Source of the DNA: Unio delphinus | Taxonomy: Eukaryota; Mollusca; Bivalvia; Unionida; Unionidae | Length of the DNA stretch: 64,000 nt | Reading direction: 5' to 3' | Assembly (NCBI GenBank): GCA_029339505.1 | Contig: JAQISU010000036.1 | Location: forward strand, 2,485,001-2,549,000 | Part shown: positions 53,120 through 64,000 of the stretch, piece after piece | Layout: each line of letters starts with the position of its first letter | Position numbering within the stretch: position 1 is the first letter of the stretch | Notes under the pieces: model-generated | Databases searched by the model: none | Seen by the model: only the letters and a program-made list of their open reading frames with translations | Told to the model about the DNA's origin: nothing | Program-made: the position numbers and the translations under genes

Positions 53120-53135
53120 GGCCCTTTTCAGGGCC
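53120..53135 (+). terminator. Histone-type mRNA 3' stem-loop (SL5)
   Basis: Plus strand: preceded by CCTAAC, GGCCCT-TTTC-AGGGCC, followed by ACTCA and, 12 nt on, CGAAAAGAT. It is identical to SL1 because it is the innermost part of the inverted repeat. Confidence 0.8.
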
Positions 53136-53475
53136 ACTCATAAGTCTCGAAAAGATAGTAGCTTTCATTGCCACCCTTTTTTTCCCTTGTTTTATTTCCC
53201 ATGTTATATTTCCCTTGAGGCTATATAGTCCCACTATGTTCCATTTCCCTTGAGGCTATATAGACCCACTATGTTCAATTTCCCTTGACGCTATACAGAT
53301 CCCCCATGTTCCATTTCCCTTGAGGCTATAGTGTCCCAAGCTGTTTTGAGGCTATAGTGTCCCAAGCTGTTTTTGACTGGATTTTCCCTTGAGGCTATAA
53401 ATCTTGAGGCTATAGTGTCCCAAGCACTTTTTGACTGGATTTTCCATTGAGGCTATAGTGTCCCCTATTACTACT
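53120..53475. repeat. Right terminal inverted repeat (356 bp)
   Basis: Reverse complement of 32,935-33,290; no mismatch found by eye. It ends tattactact, the mirror of the left end agtagtaata. Confidence 0.95.
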
Positions 53476-53481
53476 GATGTG
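53476..53481. repeat. Target site duplication, right
   Basis: gatgtg, identical to 32,929-32,934; the motif is common in the surrounding minisatellite (agtgatgtgtgtgagagg). Confidence 0.85.
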
Positions 53482-56400
53482 TGTGAGAGGCAATAATGCC
53501 ATGTCATTCTAGTGCTGTGTGTTACGGGCATTTTTGCCATGTCATTCTGGTGCTGTGTGAGACATGAATACCATGTGATTCTAGTGATGTCTGTGAGAGT
53601 CATGAATATCAATGTCCTTCTAGTGTTTTTTGTTAGAGTCATGAATAACAGGTCCAGATCATTCTAGCGCTGTGTGAAGCATGAATGCCATGTCATTGTA
53701 GTGCTCTGTGTGAGATATGAATACCATATCATTTTTGTGTTATGGGTGAGAGACATGAATACTTTGATGTTCTAGTGCTGTGTGTGATGGGCATGATTAC
53801 CGTTAAATTCTTCTACTTTGTGTGAGAAATGAATACCATGTCATTCTAGTGCTCTGTGTGAGATGCATGAATACGAATTAATTCTAGTGCTGTGAGAGAG
53901 GCATGAATACCACGTCCATGTCATTTGTGACCTATGAAAAGCATGAATCCCATATAATTCTAGTGCTGTGTGTGAGAAGCATGAATGCCATGTCATTCTA
54001 GTGCTGTGTGTGAGAGGCATCATTAGCATGTCCTACTAGGGTTGTGAGAGGCATTATTGCCTGGACCATGTCATTCTAGTGCTCTGTATGAGGGCGCGAA
54101 TGCCATGCCATTCTAATGCTCTGCGTGAAAGGCCAGAATGACATCCCATTCTAGTGCTGTGTGTGAGAGGCATGACAGATAAGTCTTGCGCTGTGTGTGA
54201 GAGGCATGAATAAGTCCTTCTATGGCTCTGAGAGGCATTAATGCCTGGTCCATGTCATTCCAGTGCTCTGTGTGAGAGGCATGAAAACCAGGTCTATGTA
54301 ACTCTAGTGCTCGGTTTGAGAAGCATGAACAACATGTCATTCTAGGGCTGTGAGAGGCGTGAATACCATGTCATTCTAGTAAATACTATATCATTTTAGT
54401 GCTCTGTGTGTGATATGAATACCATGTGACTCTAGTGCTGTGGGTGAGAGGAATGAATACCAATGTCATTTTATAATGGTGTGTGTGGGAGGTATGAATA
54501 CCATGTCGTTCTTCTGCTGCGTGTAAGGCAGGAATGCCATGTAATTCTAGTGCTATGTGTAAGAAGCATGAATGGCGTGCCATTCTAGTGCTCTGTGTGA
54601 GAGGCGTGAATACCAGGTAATTATAGTGCTGTGTGTGAGAATCAAGAATACCAGGTCCATGTCATTTTAGGGCTGTGTGAGGCATAAATACTGTGTCATT
54701 CATGTGCTCTTTGTGAGAGGCATGAATATTATGACATTCTTGTGCTCTGTATGAGAGGCATGAATATTATGACATTCTTGTGCTCTGTATGAGAGGCATG
54801 ATTAACATGTCGTTCTAGTTCTCTATGTGAAGGGTCTAAATGCTATATCATTCTAGTTCTCTATTTGAGAGGATTGCATACCATGCCATTCTAGTGCTGT
54901 GTGTGAGAGGCAATGATACCATGTCATTCTAGAACAGTGTGTGAGAGGCAATGATACCATGTCATTATAGTGCTGTGTGTGAGAGGCAATGATACCATGT
55001 CATTCTAGAACAGTGTGTGAGAGGCAATGATACCATGTAATTATAGTGCTGTGTGTGAGAGGCATGAAAACCATGTCATTATAGTGCTGTGTGTGAGAGG
55101 CAATGATACCATGTCATTATAGTGCTGTGTGTGAGAGGCATGAAAATCATGTCATTATAGTGCTGTGTGTGAGAGGCGTGAATGCTATGTCATTCTAGAA
55201 CAGTGTGTGAGAGGCAATGATACCATGTCATTCTAGAACAGTGTGTGAGAGGCATGAATATCATCTCATGTTAGTGATGTGGGTGTCAGAGGAATCAATA
55301 CCATGTCCTACTAGTGCTGTGTGTGAGAGGCACGAATGGCTTTTCATTCTTGTGCTGTGCCTGGTAGGCATGAAAACCATGTCATTCTTGTGCTGTGTGT
55401 GAGAGGCATGAGTGGCATTTCATACTAGCGCTGTAAGAGGCATGACTACCAGTAACGTGTCATTCTAGTGCTGTGATAGGCATCTATAGTAGTAACGTGT
55501 CATTCTAGTGCTGTGATAGACATGAATACAAGTAACGTGTCAATCTATGATAAGCATGATCGCTATTTCATTCTAGTGATGTGAGAGTAAAATTAGTAAC
55601 GTGTCATTCTACTGCTGAGAGAGGCATGAGTGGCATATCATTCTAGTGCTCTATGAGGCATGAATACCAGTAACGTGTCATTCTATTGCTGTGTATGATA
55701 AGGATGATGGCGATGTCATTCTAGTGCTGTGATAGGCATCAATACCAGTAACGTGTCATTCTAGTGCTGTGAGAGGCATCTATACCAGTAACGTGTCATT
55801 CTAGTGCTGTGATAGGCATCTATACCAGTAACGTGTCATTCTATTGCTGTGTATGATAAGGATGATGGCGATGTCATTCTAGTGCTGTGATAGGCATCAA
55901 TACCAGTAACGTGTCATTCTAGTGCTGTGAGAGGCATCTATACCAGTAACGTGTCATTCTAGTGCTGTGATAGGCATCTATACCAGTAACGTGTCATTCT
56001 AGTGCTGTGAGGGGCATCTATACCAGTAACGTGTCATTCTAGTGCTGTGAGAGGCATCTATACCAATAACGTGTCATTCTAGTGCTGTGATAGGCATCTA
56101 TACCATTAACGTGTCATTTTAGTGCTGTGATAGGCATCTATACCAGTAACGTGTCATTTTAGTGCTGTGATAGGCATCTATACCAGTAACGTGTCATTCT
56201 AGTGCTGTGATAGGCATCTATACCAGTAACGTGTCATTTTAGTGCTGTGAGTGGCATGAGTAGCATGTCATTCTAGGGCTGTAAGAGACATGACTACCAG
56301 TAATGTGTCATTCTAGTGCTGTGATAGGCATCTATACCAGTAACGTGTCATTCTAGTGCTGTGATAGGCATCTATACCAGTAACGTGTCATTCTAGTGCT

Positions 56401-59000
56401 GTGATAGGCATCTATACCAGTAACGTGTCATTCTAGTGCTGTGATAGGCATCTATACCATTAACGTGTCATTCTAGTGCTGTGAGCGGCATGAGTAGCAT
56501 GTCATTCTAGTGCTGTGAGATGTATGATTGGCATCTCATTCTAGCGCTGTAAGAGACATGAATACCAATAACATGTCATTCTAGTGCTGTGATAGGCAGA
56601 TAGGCATCAATACCACGTTATTCTAGTGATGTGAGAGGCATGAATACCAGTAAAGAGGCATGAATACCATGTCCTTCTAGTACTGTGTGTGAGAGACATG
56701 AGTGGCATGTCATTTTGTGCTGTGTGAGAGAGGCATGAATACCATGAACGTGTCATTCTAGTGCTGTGTGTGATAAGCATGAATACTAGAAAAGAGGCAT
56801 GAATATCATGTCCTTCTAGTAGTGTGTGCGATAAGGATGATCGCGATGTCATTCTAGTGTAGTTATAGGCATGAATACCAGTAACGTGTCATTCTAGTGC
56901 TGTGATAGGCAGATACGCATCAATACCACGTCATTCTAGTGATGTGAGAAGCATGAATACCAGTAAAGAGGCATGAATACCATGTCCTTCTAGTACTGTG
57001 TGTGAGAGACATGAGTGGCATGTCATTTTGTGCTGTGTGTGAGAGGCATGAATACCATGAACGTGTCATTCTGGTGCTGTGTGTGATAAGCATGAATACT
57101 AGAAAAGAGGCATGAATATCATATCCTTCTAGTAGTGTGTGCGATAAGGATGATCGCGATGTCATTCTAGTGTAGTGATAGGCATGAATACCAGTAACGT
57201 GTCATTCTAGTGCTGGGTGTGAGATGCATGAGTGTCATGTCATTCTATTGCTGTAAGAGGCATGATTACAAAGTCATTCTAGTGATGTGCGTGATGGGCT
57301 TGCATGTCATGTCGTTCTAGTGCTGTGAGAGACATATGAATACCATGGTGTTCTAGCGCTATAAAGGGAATGAATAACGTGTCATTCTAGTTCTGTGAGA
57401 TGCATTAAAATCAGTAACGTGTCTTTCCAGTGCTGTGTGTGATAAGCATGAATGCCAAGTAGTTATAGTGCTGTGAGAGGCTTGCATACCATGTCATTCT
57501 AGTGATGTGTGTGAGAGGCATGATTACCAGGTCATTCTAGTGATGTGTGTGAGAGGCATGATTACCAGGTCATTCTAGTGATGTGTGTAAGAGGCATGAT
57601 TACCAGATCATTTTCGTGCTGTGTGTGAGAGGCATGATTACCAGGTCATTCTAGTGATGTGTGTGAGAGGCATGATTACCAGGTCATTCTAGTGATGTGT
57701 GTGAGAGGCATGACTACCAGCTCATTTTCGTGCTGTGTGTGAGAGGCATGATTACCAGGTCATTCTAGTGCTGTGTGTGAGAGGCATGATTACCAGGTCA
57801 TTCTAGTGATGTGTGTGAGAGGTATGATTACCAGGTAATTTTCGCGCTGTGTGTGAGAGGCATGATTACCAGGTCATTCTAGTGCTGTGTGTGAGAGGCA
57901 TGATTACCAGGTCATTTCCGTGCTGTGTGTGAGAGGCTTGATTACCAGGTCATTCTAGTGCTGTGTTTGAGAGGCACGAATACAAGGTCATTCTATTTCT
58001 TTGACTTGCATAAGTACCATTTTATTTTCCTGCTGTGTGTTATAGGCATGATTACCAGGTCATTCTAGTGATGTGTGTGAAAGGCATGATTACCAGGTCA
58101 TTTTCGTGCTGTGTGTGAGAGGCATGATTACCAGGTCATTCTAGTGCTGTGTGTGAGAGGCATGATTACCAGGTCATTCTAGTGATGTGTGTGAGAGGCA
58201 TGATTACCAGGTCATTCTAGTGATGTGTGTGAGAGGCATGATTACCAGGTCATTCTAGTGATGTGTGTGAGAGGCATGATTACCAGGTCATTCTAGTGAT
58301 GTGTGTGAGAGGCATGACTACCAGGTCATTCTAGTGCTGTGTGCGAGAGGCATGATTACCAGGTCATTCTAGTGATGTGTGTGAGAGGCATGACTACCAG
58401 GTCATTCTAGTGTTGTGTGTGAGAGGCATGACTACCAGGTCATTCTAGTGCTGTGTGTGAGAGGCATGATTACCAGGTCATTCTAGTGCTGTGTGTGAGA
58501 GGCATGATTACCAGGTCATTCTAGTGCTGTGTGTGAGAGGCATGATTACCAGGTCATTTTAGTGTTGTGTGTGAGAGGCATGACTACCAGGTCATTCTAG
58601 TGCTGTGTGTGAGAGGCATGATTACCAGGTCATTCTAGTGATGTGTGTGAGAGGCATGATTACCAGGTCATTCTAGTGATGTGTGTGAGAGGCATGACTA
58701 CCAGGTCATTCTAGTGATGTGTGTGAGAGGCATGATTACTAGGTCATTCTAGTGCTGTGTCTAAGAGGCATGATTATCAGGTCATTCTAGTGCTGTGTGT
58801 GAGAGGCATGATTACCAGGTCATTCTAGTGATGTGTGTGAGAGGCATGATTACCAGGTCATTCTAGTGCTGTGTGTGAAAGGCATGATTACCAGGTCATT
58901 CTAGTGCTGTGTGTGAGAGGCATGATTACCAGGTCATTCTAGTGATGTGTGTGAGAGGCATGATTACCAGGTCATTCTAGTGATGTGTGTGAGAGGCATG
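53476..59000. repeat. 42-bp-type minisatellite, right arm (over 120 copies)
   Basis: About 5.5 kb of units like 'tcattctagtgctgtgtgtg' plus agaggcatgaataccatg. Zones differ: diverged copies first; then copies with 'ccagtaacgtg' (about 55.4-57.2 kb), including a near-duplicate ~315-bp block (about 56,600-56,880 and 56,915-57,190); then highly uniform copies with gcatgattaccaggtcattc to 59.0 kb. Small open frames here are by-products. Confidence 0.9.
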
Positions 59001-59193
59001 CAAAGTAGGAAAATGTGCAAAGTAATTGCTACAGTTTGAAAGGCAGTAAAACGATGAACGAAAAGGACTTCAGTCAATATCTGTAAAAGCATATAGTTTG
59101 CAAATGGATAATTCCGTCCTTAAAATATAAATATTAGAATAGTTATGGTATTTTCTTGCATTTTTTTTATATACCATTTTCATTTTATTTTAG

Positions 59194-59301
59194 CTGGACC
59201 GTTGTGCTCGATATGGGAACTTCATTGTGCTAATGGAACTTGTTTACCTCGGGAAATGTTTCAGAATGGCAAGAACGATTGTGGAGACAATTCCGATGAA
59301 G
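59194..59301 (+). CDS. LDL-receptor class A exon 2
   Basis: Acceptor cattttattttag, then 108 nt, phase 1 in and out, donor gaag|gtaggg. It encodes an LDLRa module: LCSIWELHCANGTCLPREMF followed by QNGKNDCGDNSDEG. The calcium-binding acidic end (DCGDNSDE) is canonical. The phase matches exon 1 at 30,624-30,737. Confidence 0.85.
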
Positions 59302-59689
59302 GTAGGGTTTGCCAATGGACCTAAACGAATAGACCTGTATCGGTATGAGGTTATATGCTGCCTTATTGTATTATAAATGACAGATTTTACTATTAAATAC
59401 ATGGACAGTGTGCTTAAAATATTTTTTGAATCTCAATTAAATAACTTAAAAATATTTTAAAACATTAACACTTAAAATTAAAATACATGAAGTTGGGTTT
59501 TAGTCGGTGCTTATGTTATCGATGTGAAGATTATTTTGTTCTCTGCACGACATCGTTAAAATTACATCTTTATGTTGACTCTTTTGGACCACCTGTATGG
59601 TATTACTTCATACGGGAACATGTGTGCCCAGCGAGGGCTGCATTAACACAATGCAGTGTTCTCTCTTATGTAGAAAATGACAGACATCA

Positions 59690-59822
59690 ATAGAAACTAA
59701 TTGAAATGAATAACAATTGAAACGAATAACAATTGAAATGAATAACATTTGAAACGAATAACAACTGAAATGAATACCATTTGAAATGAATAACAACTGA
59801 AATGAATAACAACTCAAATGAA
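59690..59822. repeat. About 17-bp tandem repeat
   Basis: Copies of aatgaataacaattgaaa with small changes, about 8 copies, in the intron between exons 2 and 3. Confidence 0.85.
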
Positions 59823-59899
59823 CAGTATATCTGATCTAGTTCAGTTCAGTTAGATGGTTTTCAATTGAATTTAGTAGAATGTAACATCAACGATACAAA

Positions 59900-60450
59900 A
59901 AACATCAACATCAACGATACAAAAAAGAATAAGACAAATTAATAATTAAAAGTAGAATGTAATATAGAAAATATAAATAGAATACGATTGCAATTGATTT
60001 AGTAGAATTTAAAGTAAAATATATAAATAAAAGAAGATTGCAATTGATTTAGTAGAATTTAATACAGAAGAATGAAATAGAATAAGACTGACATTAATTT
60101 AGTAGGATGTAATATAGAAGATATGAATAGAATAAGATTGAAATTAATTCAGTAGAATGTAATACATGTGGTATAAAATATAATATTACAAATTAATTCA
60201 GTAGAATGTAATACATGTGGTATAAAATATAATAAGACAAATTAATTCAGTAGAATGTAATACATGTGGTATAAAATATAATAAGACAAATTAATTCAGT
60301 AGAATGTAGTATAGAAGATACAAAAAAAGAATAAGACATTAATTTAGTAGAATATAATATATAAGAATGAAATAGATTTAGTCTGAAACTAATTAGTAGA
60401 ATGTAATATACAAGAATGAAGTAGAGTAAGACAAATTAATTTAGTACAGT
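59900..60450. repeat. Degenerate about 48-bp repeat
   Basis: Recurring 'aattaatttagtagaatgta', atatagaagata and aatagaataagac, about 11 copies. Confidence 0.8.
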
Positions 60451-60594
60451 GTAATATAAGGCATCTGATTGATTTCTTAATTTGATTTCACTGGAATGTA
60501 TTCTATTAAATTAAACTAGAAGGATGCATTGAAATCGAACTAAATATGGTGAATATGAATACATTTGGTTGAATCTCATCAAAATATACTTGAT

Positions 60595-61095
60595 AAATAT
60601 GAGATACAAATGAAATTAATCGGAATAATATCAAACGTTTAACTGTAAAATAAAATTAATCGAAATAATATCAAACGTTTAATTGTAAAGATGAAATTAA
60701 TTGGAATATTATCAAACGATTAATTGTAAAATTAAATTAATCGAAATAATATCAAATGTTTAATTGTGAAAATAAAATAAATCGGAATATTACCAAACGT
60801 TTCATTGTAAAGTGAAATTAATCGGAATAATATTAATCGTTTGGTTGTAAAGAAAATAGAAAATAATCGAAATATTTTCAAACGATTAATTGTAAAATTA
60901 AATTAATCAGATATTATCAAACGTTTCATTGTAAAAATCAAATGAATCGAAATAATATCAAACGTTTAATTTTAAAACTGAAAATAATCGGATTAATATT
61001 AAATTTGTATTATTAAAAATGAAATTAATCGGAATAATATCGAACGTTTAATTATAAAATTGAAATTTATCGAACGTTTAATTGTAAAATGATTT
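60595..61095. repeat. Degenerate about 40-bp repeat
   Basis: Recurring 'aaattaatcggaataatatc' and aaacgtttaattgtaaaa, about 12 copies. Confidence 0.8.
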
Positions 61096-61837
61096 TCAAG
61101 AGTAAGATGACCTTTATCTCATTTAAGTAAATTTAATTTCTAGCTACGTCTCGCTCATTATAAATCTAAATGTCTTAATCATATTAAGTTCATCGAAAAT
61201 TAATTGTCGCGGTTTAGTATTTTTAATTTTATGCCCAATTCCACTTTAGTAATTTTTATCTATATTTAGTATATTTTTGTTTGTTATGTTTTTAAAATCA
61301 TTATGTGCTACGAACATTTATATTTTATATCTTATCTTGTCCAAAATCATATTCATTGTCTACTTGACCAGAATCATTGTCGTCTTTTAATTCTGAAAAC
61401 AACTAATGCAATGATAATATTTTTTTCTGCTGTATCATCGGATCAATATTAAAAATAAAAAGACATATTCATCTTGACCTGAGTCAAGGTTATTATTTAC
61501 CATGTTCATTGTTATAATCTTAGTAACACAACTTTCTAGTATGAAGTTTCCATTAAGTAATACATTTTTAAGAAGGTGAATGGGGTAGAGGGTTCAAAAA
61601 TCTTGTTTACTGGGAAAATTACTTATTCGTGTTGTAAGATATTGAGGCAGATACATTGCTGTGCTCAGTGTTTGATTTTTGTGGAAATCATTTAGTTCAG
61701 AATATTCTTCTCGGAAAATACAAAGTGTTCATCTATAATATTGACGGAAAGCGACATTAACATCGACTTATAGTGAATTCAGAAAAGGAAACCTTAGATT
61801 TTATTACTGTAATTCAACACAATATTGATGGCACATC

Positions 61838-61924
61838 ATTACAATTCAGACCATTGGTGCCAGTAATACCGATGTCAACGATTACAATTCAGACCATTGG
61901 TGCCAGTAATACCGATGTCAACGA
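61838..61924. repeat. 43-bp direct repeat, 2 copies
   Basis: Two adjacent copies of 'attacaattcagaccattgg' followed by tgccagtaataccgatgtcaacg. The small open frame over it is not supported as a gene. Confidence 0.85.
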
Positions 61925-62075
61925 CATCATTACTTCAGTAAGAATGAAAACAAACACTTTCGTAACAATACCTCTCGATGAGAAGAAAATAAAAAATAAA
62001 TAAAAATTATTCAGGCATAAACTGTTACTGTAACACACGGAGAAATCACTTTATGTTTCATGTTTTCTGGCACAG

Positions 62076-62183
62076 TTCTTTCCCCTTGTGAGCCTCGTTT
62101 GTTCTCATGTTTGAGCGGTGATTGCATTCCAAACGTCAAAGTCCAGGACGGAAAGGTCGACTGTGACGATGCTTCAGACGAAG
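62076..62183 (+). CDS. LDL-receptor class A exon 3
   Basis: Acceptor tttctggcacag, 108 nt, phase 1 in and out, donor gaag|gtaaga. It encodes CEPRLFSCLSGDCIPNVKV followed by QDGKVDCDDASDEG, a canonical LDLRa module with the DCDDASDE calcium site. Confidence 0.85.
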
Positions 62184-62329
62184 GTAAGAAAAGAATATAT
62201 TTTATTTAAATATTTTGTTTCTATACACTAGCATCAATTCCTATATGAACAAATCATTTTTGTAATAAGAATTTATTTTCTTGGAACAAATGTCTCTCTA
62301 GGAAGTGTTTTGTCTGTCTTGTTTTTCAG

Positions 62330-62482
62330 TTAAACTTATAGGGGACATTTGTGAAGCAAACAGAACCTGTGATGGCAACTGTAGCTGTGATGTATTTGTC
62401 CCAAACACTGACTGTGTCAATGAAACATGCCAGTGTCTCTTGGGATACAGACCAAATAAAAATGGCAACGCCTGTATTCCAG
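62330..62482 (+). CDS. Small disulfide-rich (EB/EGF-like) exon 4
   Basis: Acceptor cttgtttttcag, 153 nt, phase 1 in and out, donor ccag|gtaatt. The 51 residues contain eight cysteines (GDICEANRTCDGNCSC, CVNETCQCLLGYRPN, NGNACIPG). The pattern ending CxCxxGYxxNxxxxxC is that of EB modules and EGF-like repeats in invertebrate extracellular proteins. Confidence 0.8.
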
Positions 62483-62963
62483 GTAATTATTACCATCCTC
62501 TTGCATCAAGGTACTTTAAGTAACACCTGTGTTCTATGTAATATTTTGCGATCACTGTGTTCATGGTAATTATTGGCCACCTTTGTGTTCAAGATAATTA
62601 CTGGAAATGCCTGTATTCATGGTAGTTTTTTCCCGGGTAACAACACATAATATAGCCCAATGTAAAAACCCAGTTAATAAGAGCACCAGCACTGTGAACA
62701 ACGATGTCCATAGAACAAGGACAAAGCAAAAGACTTCTGAAAATGGTTTTTGACTATAACCATCATTTTCAAGAATGAATTATTTACAGTTATTGCTATT
62801 ATGTCTGATTCTTTTAATAATTATGATGCAATATAAATTTCATTATAATAGGGACTGTGTAAAATATATTGTTTTTATATCAGCAGATGGATTAGTTACC
62901 CTTATCAGTGTGTCTGTGTGCGTGTGTGTATGCCTGAAAGGTAACTAATTGTTTTAATAAATA

Positions 62964-62965
<2 letters not shown>

Positions 62966-63046
<81 letters not shown>
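62966..63046. repeat. (TA)n microsatellite
   Basis: About 40 TA units in the intron between exons 4 and 5. Confidence 0.95.
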
Positions 63047-63049
<3 letters not shown>

Positions 63050-63145
63050 AAAATATTGGTCTAGTAAACACAATACACTCTCTAAATATAACAATATCTG
63101 CAATGTGAAAAACTGTATTTGTAAACTGTTTATATTTTTTTACAG

Positions 63146-63277
63146 TTAGGCTTGGTGACAAATGTACAAAGAATGAGACGTGTAGCGCCATAATGAAGAA
63201 TACAAGTTGTAAGGGCAGCGTCTGCAGTTGTGATGTCCCTTACATTCCACGTAAAGAAAATGACAGCTGTAGATTAA
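63146..63277 (+). CDS. Small disulfide-rich (EB-like) exon 5
   Basis: Acceptor atttttttacag, 132 nt, phase 1 in and out, donor attaa|gtaaga. The 44 residues include GDKCTKNETC, NTSCKGSVCSCDVPYIP and end ENDSC, matching the module of the previous exon with six cysteines. Confidence 0.8.
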
Positions 63278-63584
63278 GTAAGATTTCATACATTACAAAA
63301 TAAAATGCTAAAAACTGTCGCTCCTAATTTATTGACATGTTAGCATATGTGATTAGGCTTTAATTTTAAGATTATTATCAGTTTATTTTATTTCTAAGAT
63401 TTGAAATTTAAGTTCTTAAATTGCGACTCTAAATTTAAATTGTATCACAAATTTATGACTGGCTTCAGTACCCATAGTTCACACTTAAATAATTACTTGA
63501 TTATATGTATGTGTTGTTTATTCAGAATTCCAATTATTGCCAAAATTTATATAGACAAACTATCTTCCGCTTTAGGATGTACAC

Positions 63585-63875
63585 ATACTATACCACGGAC
63601 GCTTTTGTACTTACCACTGACGTATGTCTACATACCACTGACATATGTATACATATCACGGACGCGTGAGTGCTTACCACGGGCGTATGTGTACATACCA
63701 CGGATGTATGTGTACATACCACGGACGTATGTGTACATACCACGGACGCATGTGTACATACCACGGACGTATGTTTTCATACCACGGATGTATGTCTACA
63801 TACGAAGGATATGTGTCTACATACCACGGACGTATGTGTACATACTACTGGCGTATGTGTACATACCACGGAAGG
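63585..63875. repeat. 21-bp minisatellite, about 13 copies
   Basis: Units of cacggacgtatgtgtacatac. The frames of seven-residue repeats (VYIPRTY) are by-products. It lies in the intron before exon 6. Confidence 0.95.
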
Positions 63876-63987
63876 ATTAATTAGTTAGTAGAGAATATAA
63901 AATCCAATATTGCGGCTTATAATTTCAACCGTTTTCAAAATGTATCTTTGAAAAATACTTTGATATTTTGTTCCTCATCAACAACAG

Positions 63988-64000
63988 CTCGAACGAAGAG
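63988..64000 (+). CDS. Start of exon 6 (partial, at window edge)
   Basis: An acceptor-like ttcctcatcaacaacag precedes 13 nt that stay open in the expected phase 1 (T-R-T-K). The exon runs off the window, so support is slight. Confidence 0.35.

Larger units (their letters stand above)
32935..53475. mobile_element. Complete Polinton/Maverick (adintovirus-like) element
   Basis: 20,541 bp bounded by 356-bp terminal inverted repeats that start 5'-AG and end CT-3', flanked by a 6-bp duplication (gatgtg). It encodes the full Polinton core: DNA polymerase B, retroviral-like integrase with chromodomain, packaging ATPase, adenain-like protease, double-jelly-roll major capsid and penton-type minor capsid. 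It also has accessory basic, membrane, BIR and zinc-knuckle proteins. Every frame except polymerase B looks intact, and the inverted repeats match along their length in my reading, so insertion should be recent. It is visibly more GC-rich than the host DNA. It lies in a minisatellite within an intron of the LDLRa gene. Confidence 0.95.

Overview
The window looks like an animal genome, probably a mollusc and perhaps a bivalve. It is AT-rich, packed with micro- and minisatellites, and holds a tRNA-derived SINE, a truncated LINE, a decayed hAT copy and split genes with short phase-1/phase-2 exons. The species call is an inference from this texture; no marker gene fixes it.

Layout. (1) 1-12.8 kb: gene-poor, satellite-rich DNA with a hAT relic at 8.9-10.3 kb. 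(2) 12.9-23.7 kb, minus strand: six exons that fit in splice phase and form one secreted, cysteine-rich protein gene with a hydrophobic, GPI-like C-terminus. A LINE fragment (13.2-14.5 kb), a SINE (16.2 kb) and several minisatellites lie in and around its introns. (3) 23.7-30.6 kb: tandem repeats, no gene recognised. (4) 30.6 kb to the end, plus strand: exons of a receptor-like protein with three LDL-receptor class A modules followed by at least two small disulfide-rich modules; the last exon runs off the window. (5) The 28-kb intron between its first two visible exons holds a 42-bp-type minisatellite, and into that array a complete 20.5-kb Polinton/Maverick (adintovirus-like) element has inserted at 32,935-53,475.

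The Polinton has 356-bp terminal inverted repeats with no mismatch in my reading, AG...CT ends and a 6-bp target duplication (gatgtg). It carries protein-primed-type DNA polymerase B (split by a +1 frameshift), a chromodomain integrase, an FtsK/HerA-like packaging ATPase, an adenain-like protease, double-jelly-roll major capsid and penton-type minor capsid proteins, basic core-like proteins, small membrane proteins, a BIR (IAP-like) protein and a two-zinc-knuckle protein. Most genes are on the minus strand; two at the right end are on the plus strand.

The most striking point is how the genes near both element ends finish. Five genes are followed by a perfect copy of the metazoan replication-dependent histone mRNA 3' signal: a 6-bp stem, a 4-nt UUUC-type loop, an ACYCA-like flank, then a purine-rich element resembling the U7-binding histone downstream element 10-12 nt later. 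The stems differ between copies by compensatory changes. Two copies lie inside the terminal inverted repeats. Other genes of the element have ordinary AATAAA signals. This suggests that a subset of Polinton genes makes non-polyadenylated, S-phase-type mRNAs through host SLBP/U7 machinery, which I do not know to be described for Polintons. Those at the left end also share a promoter module.
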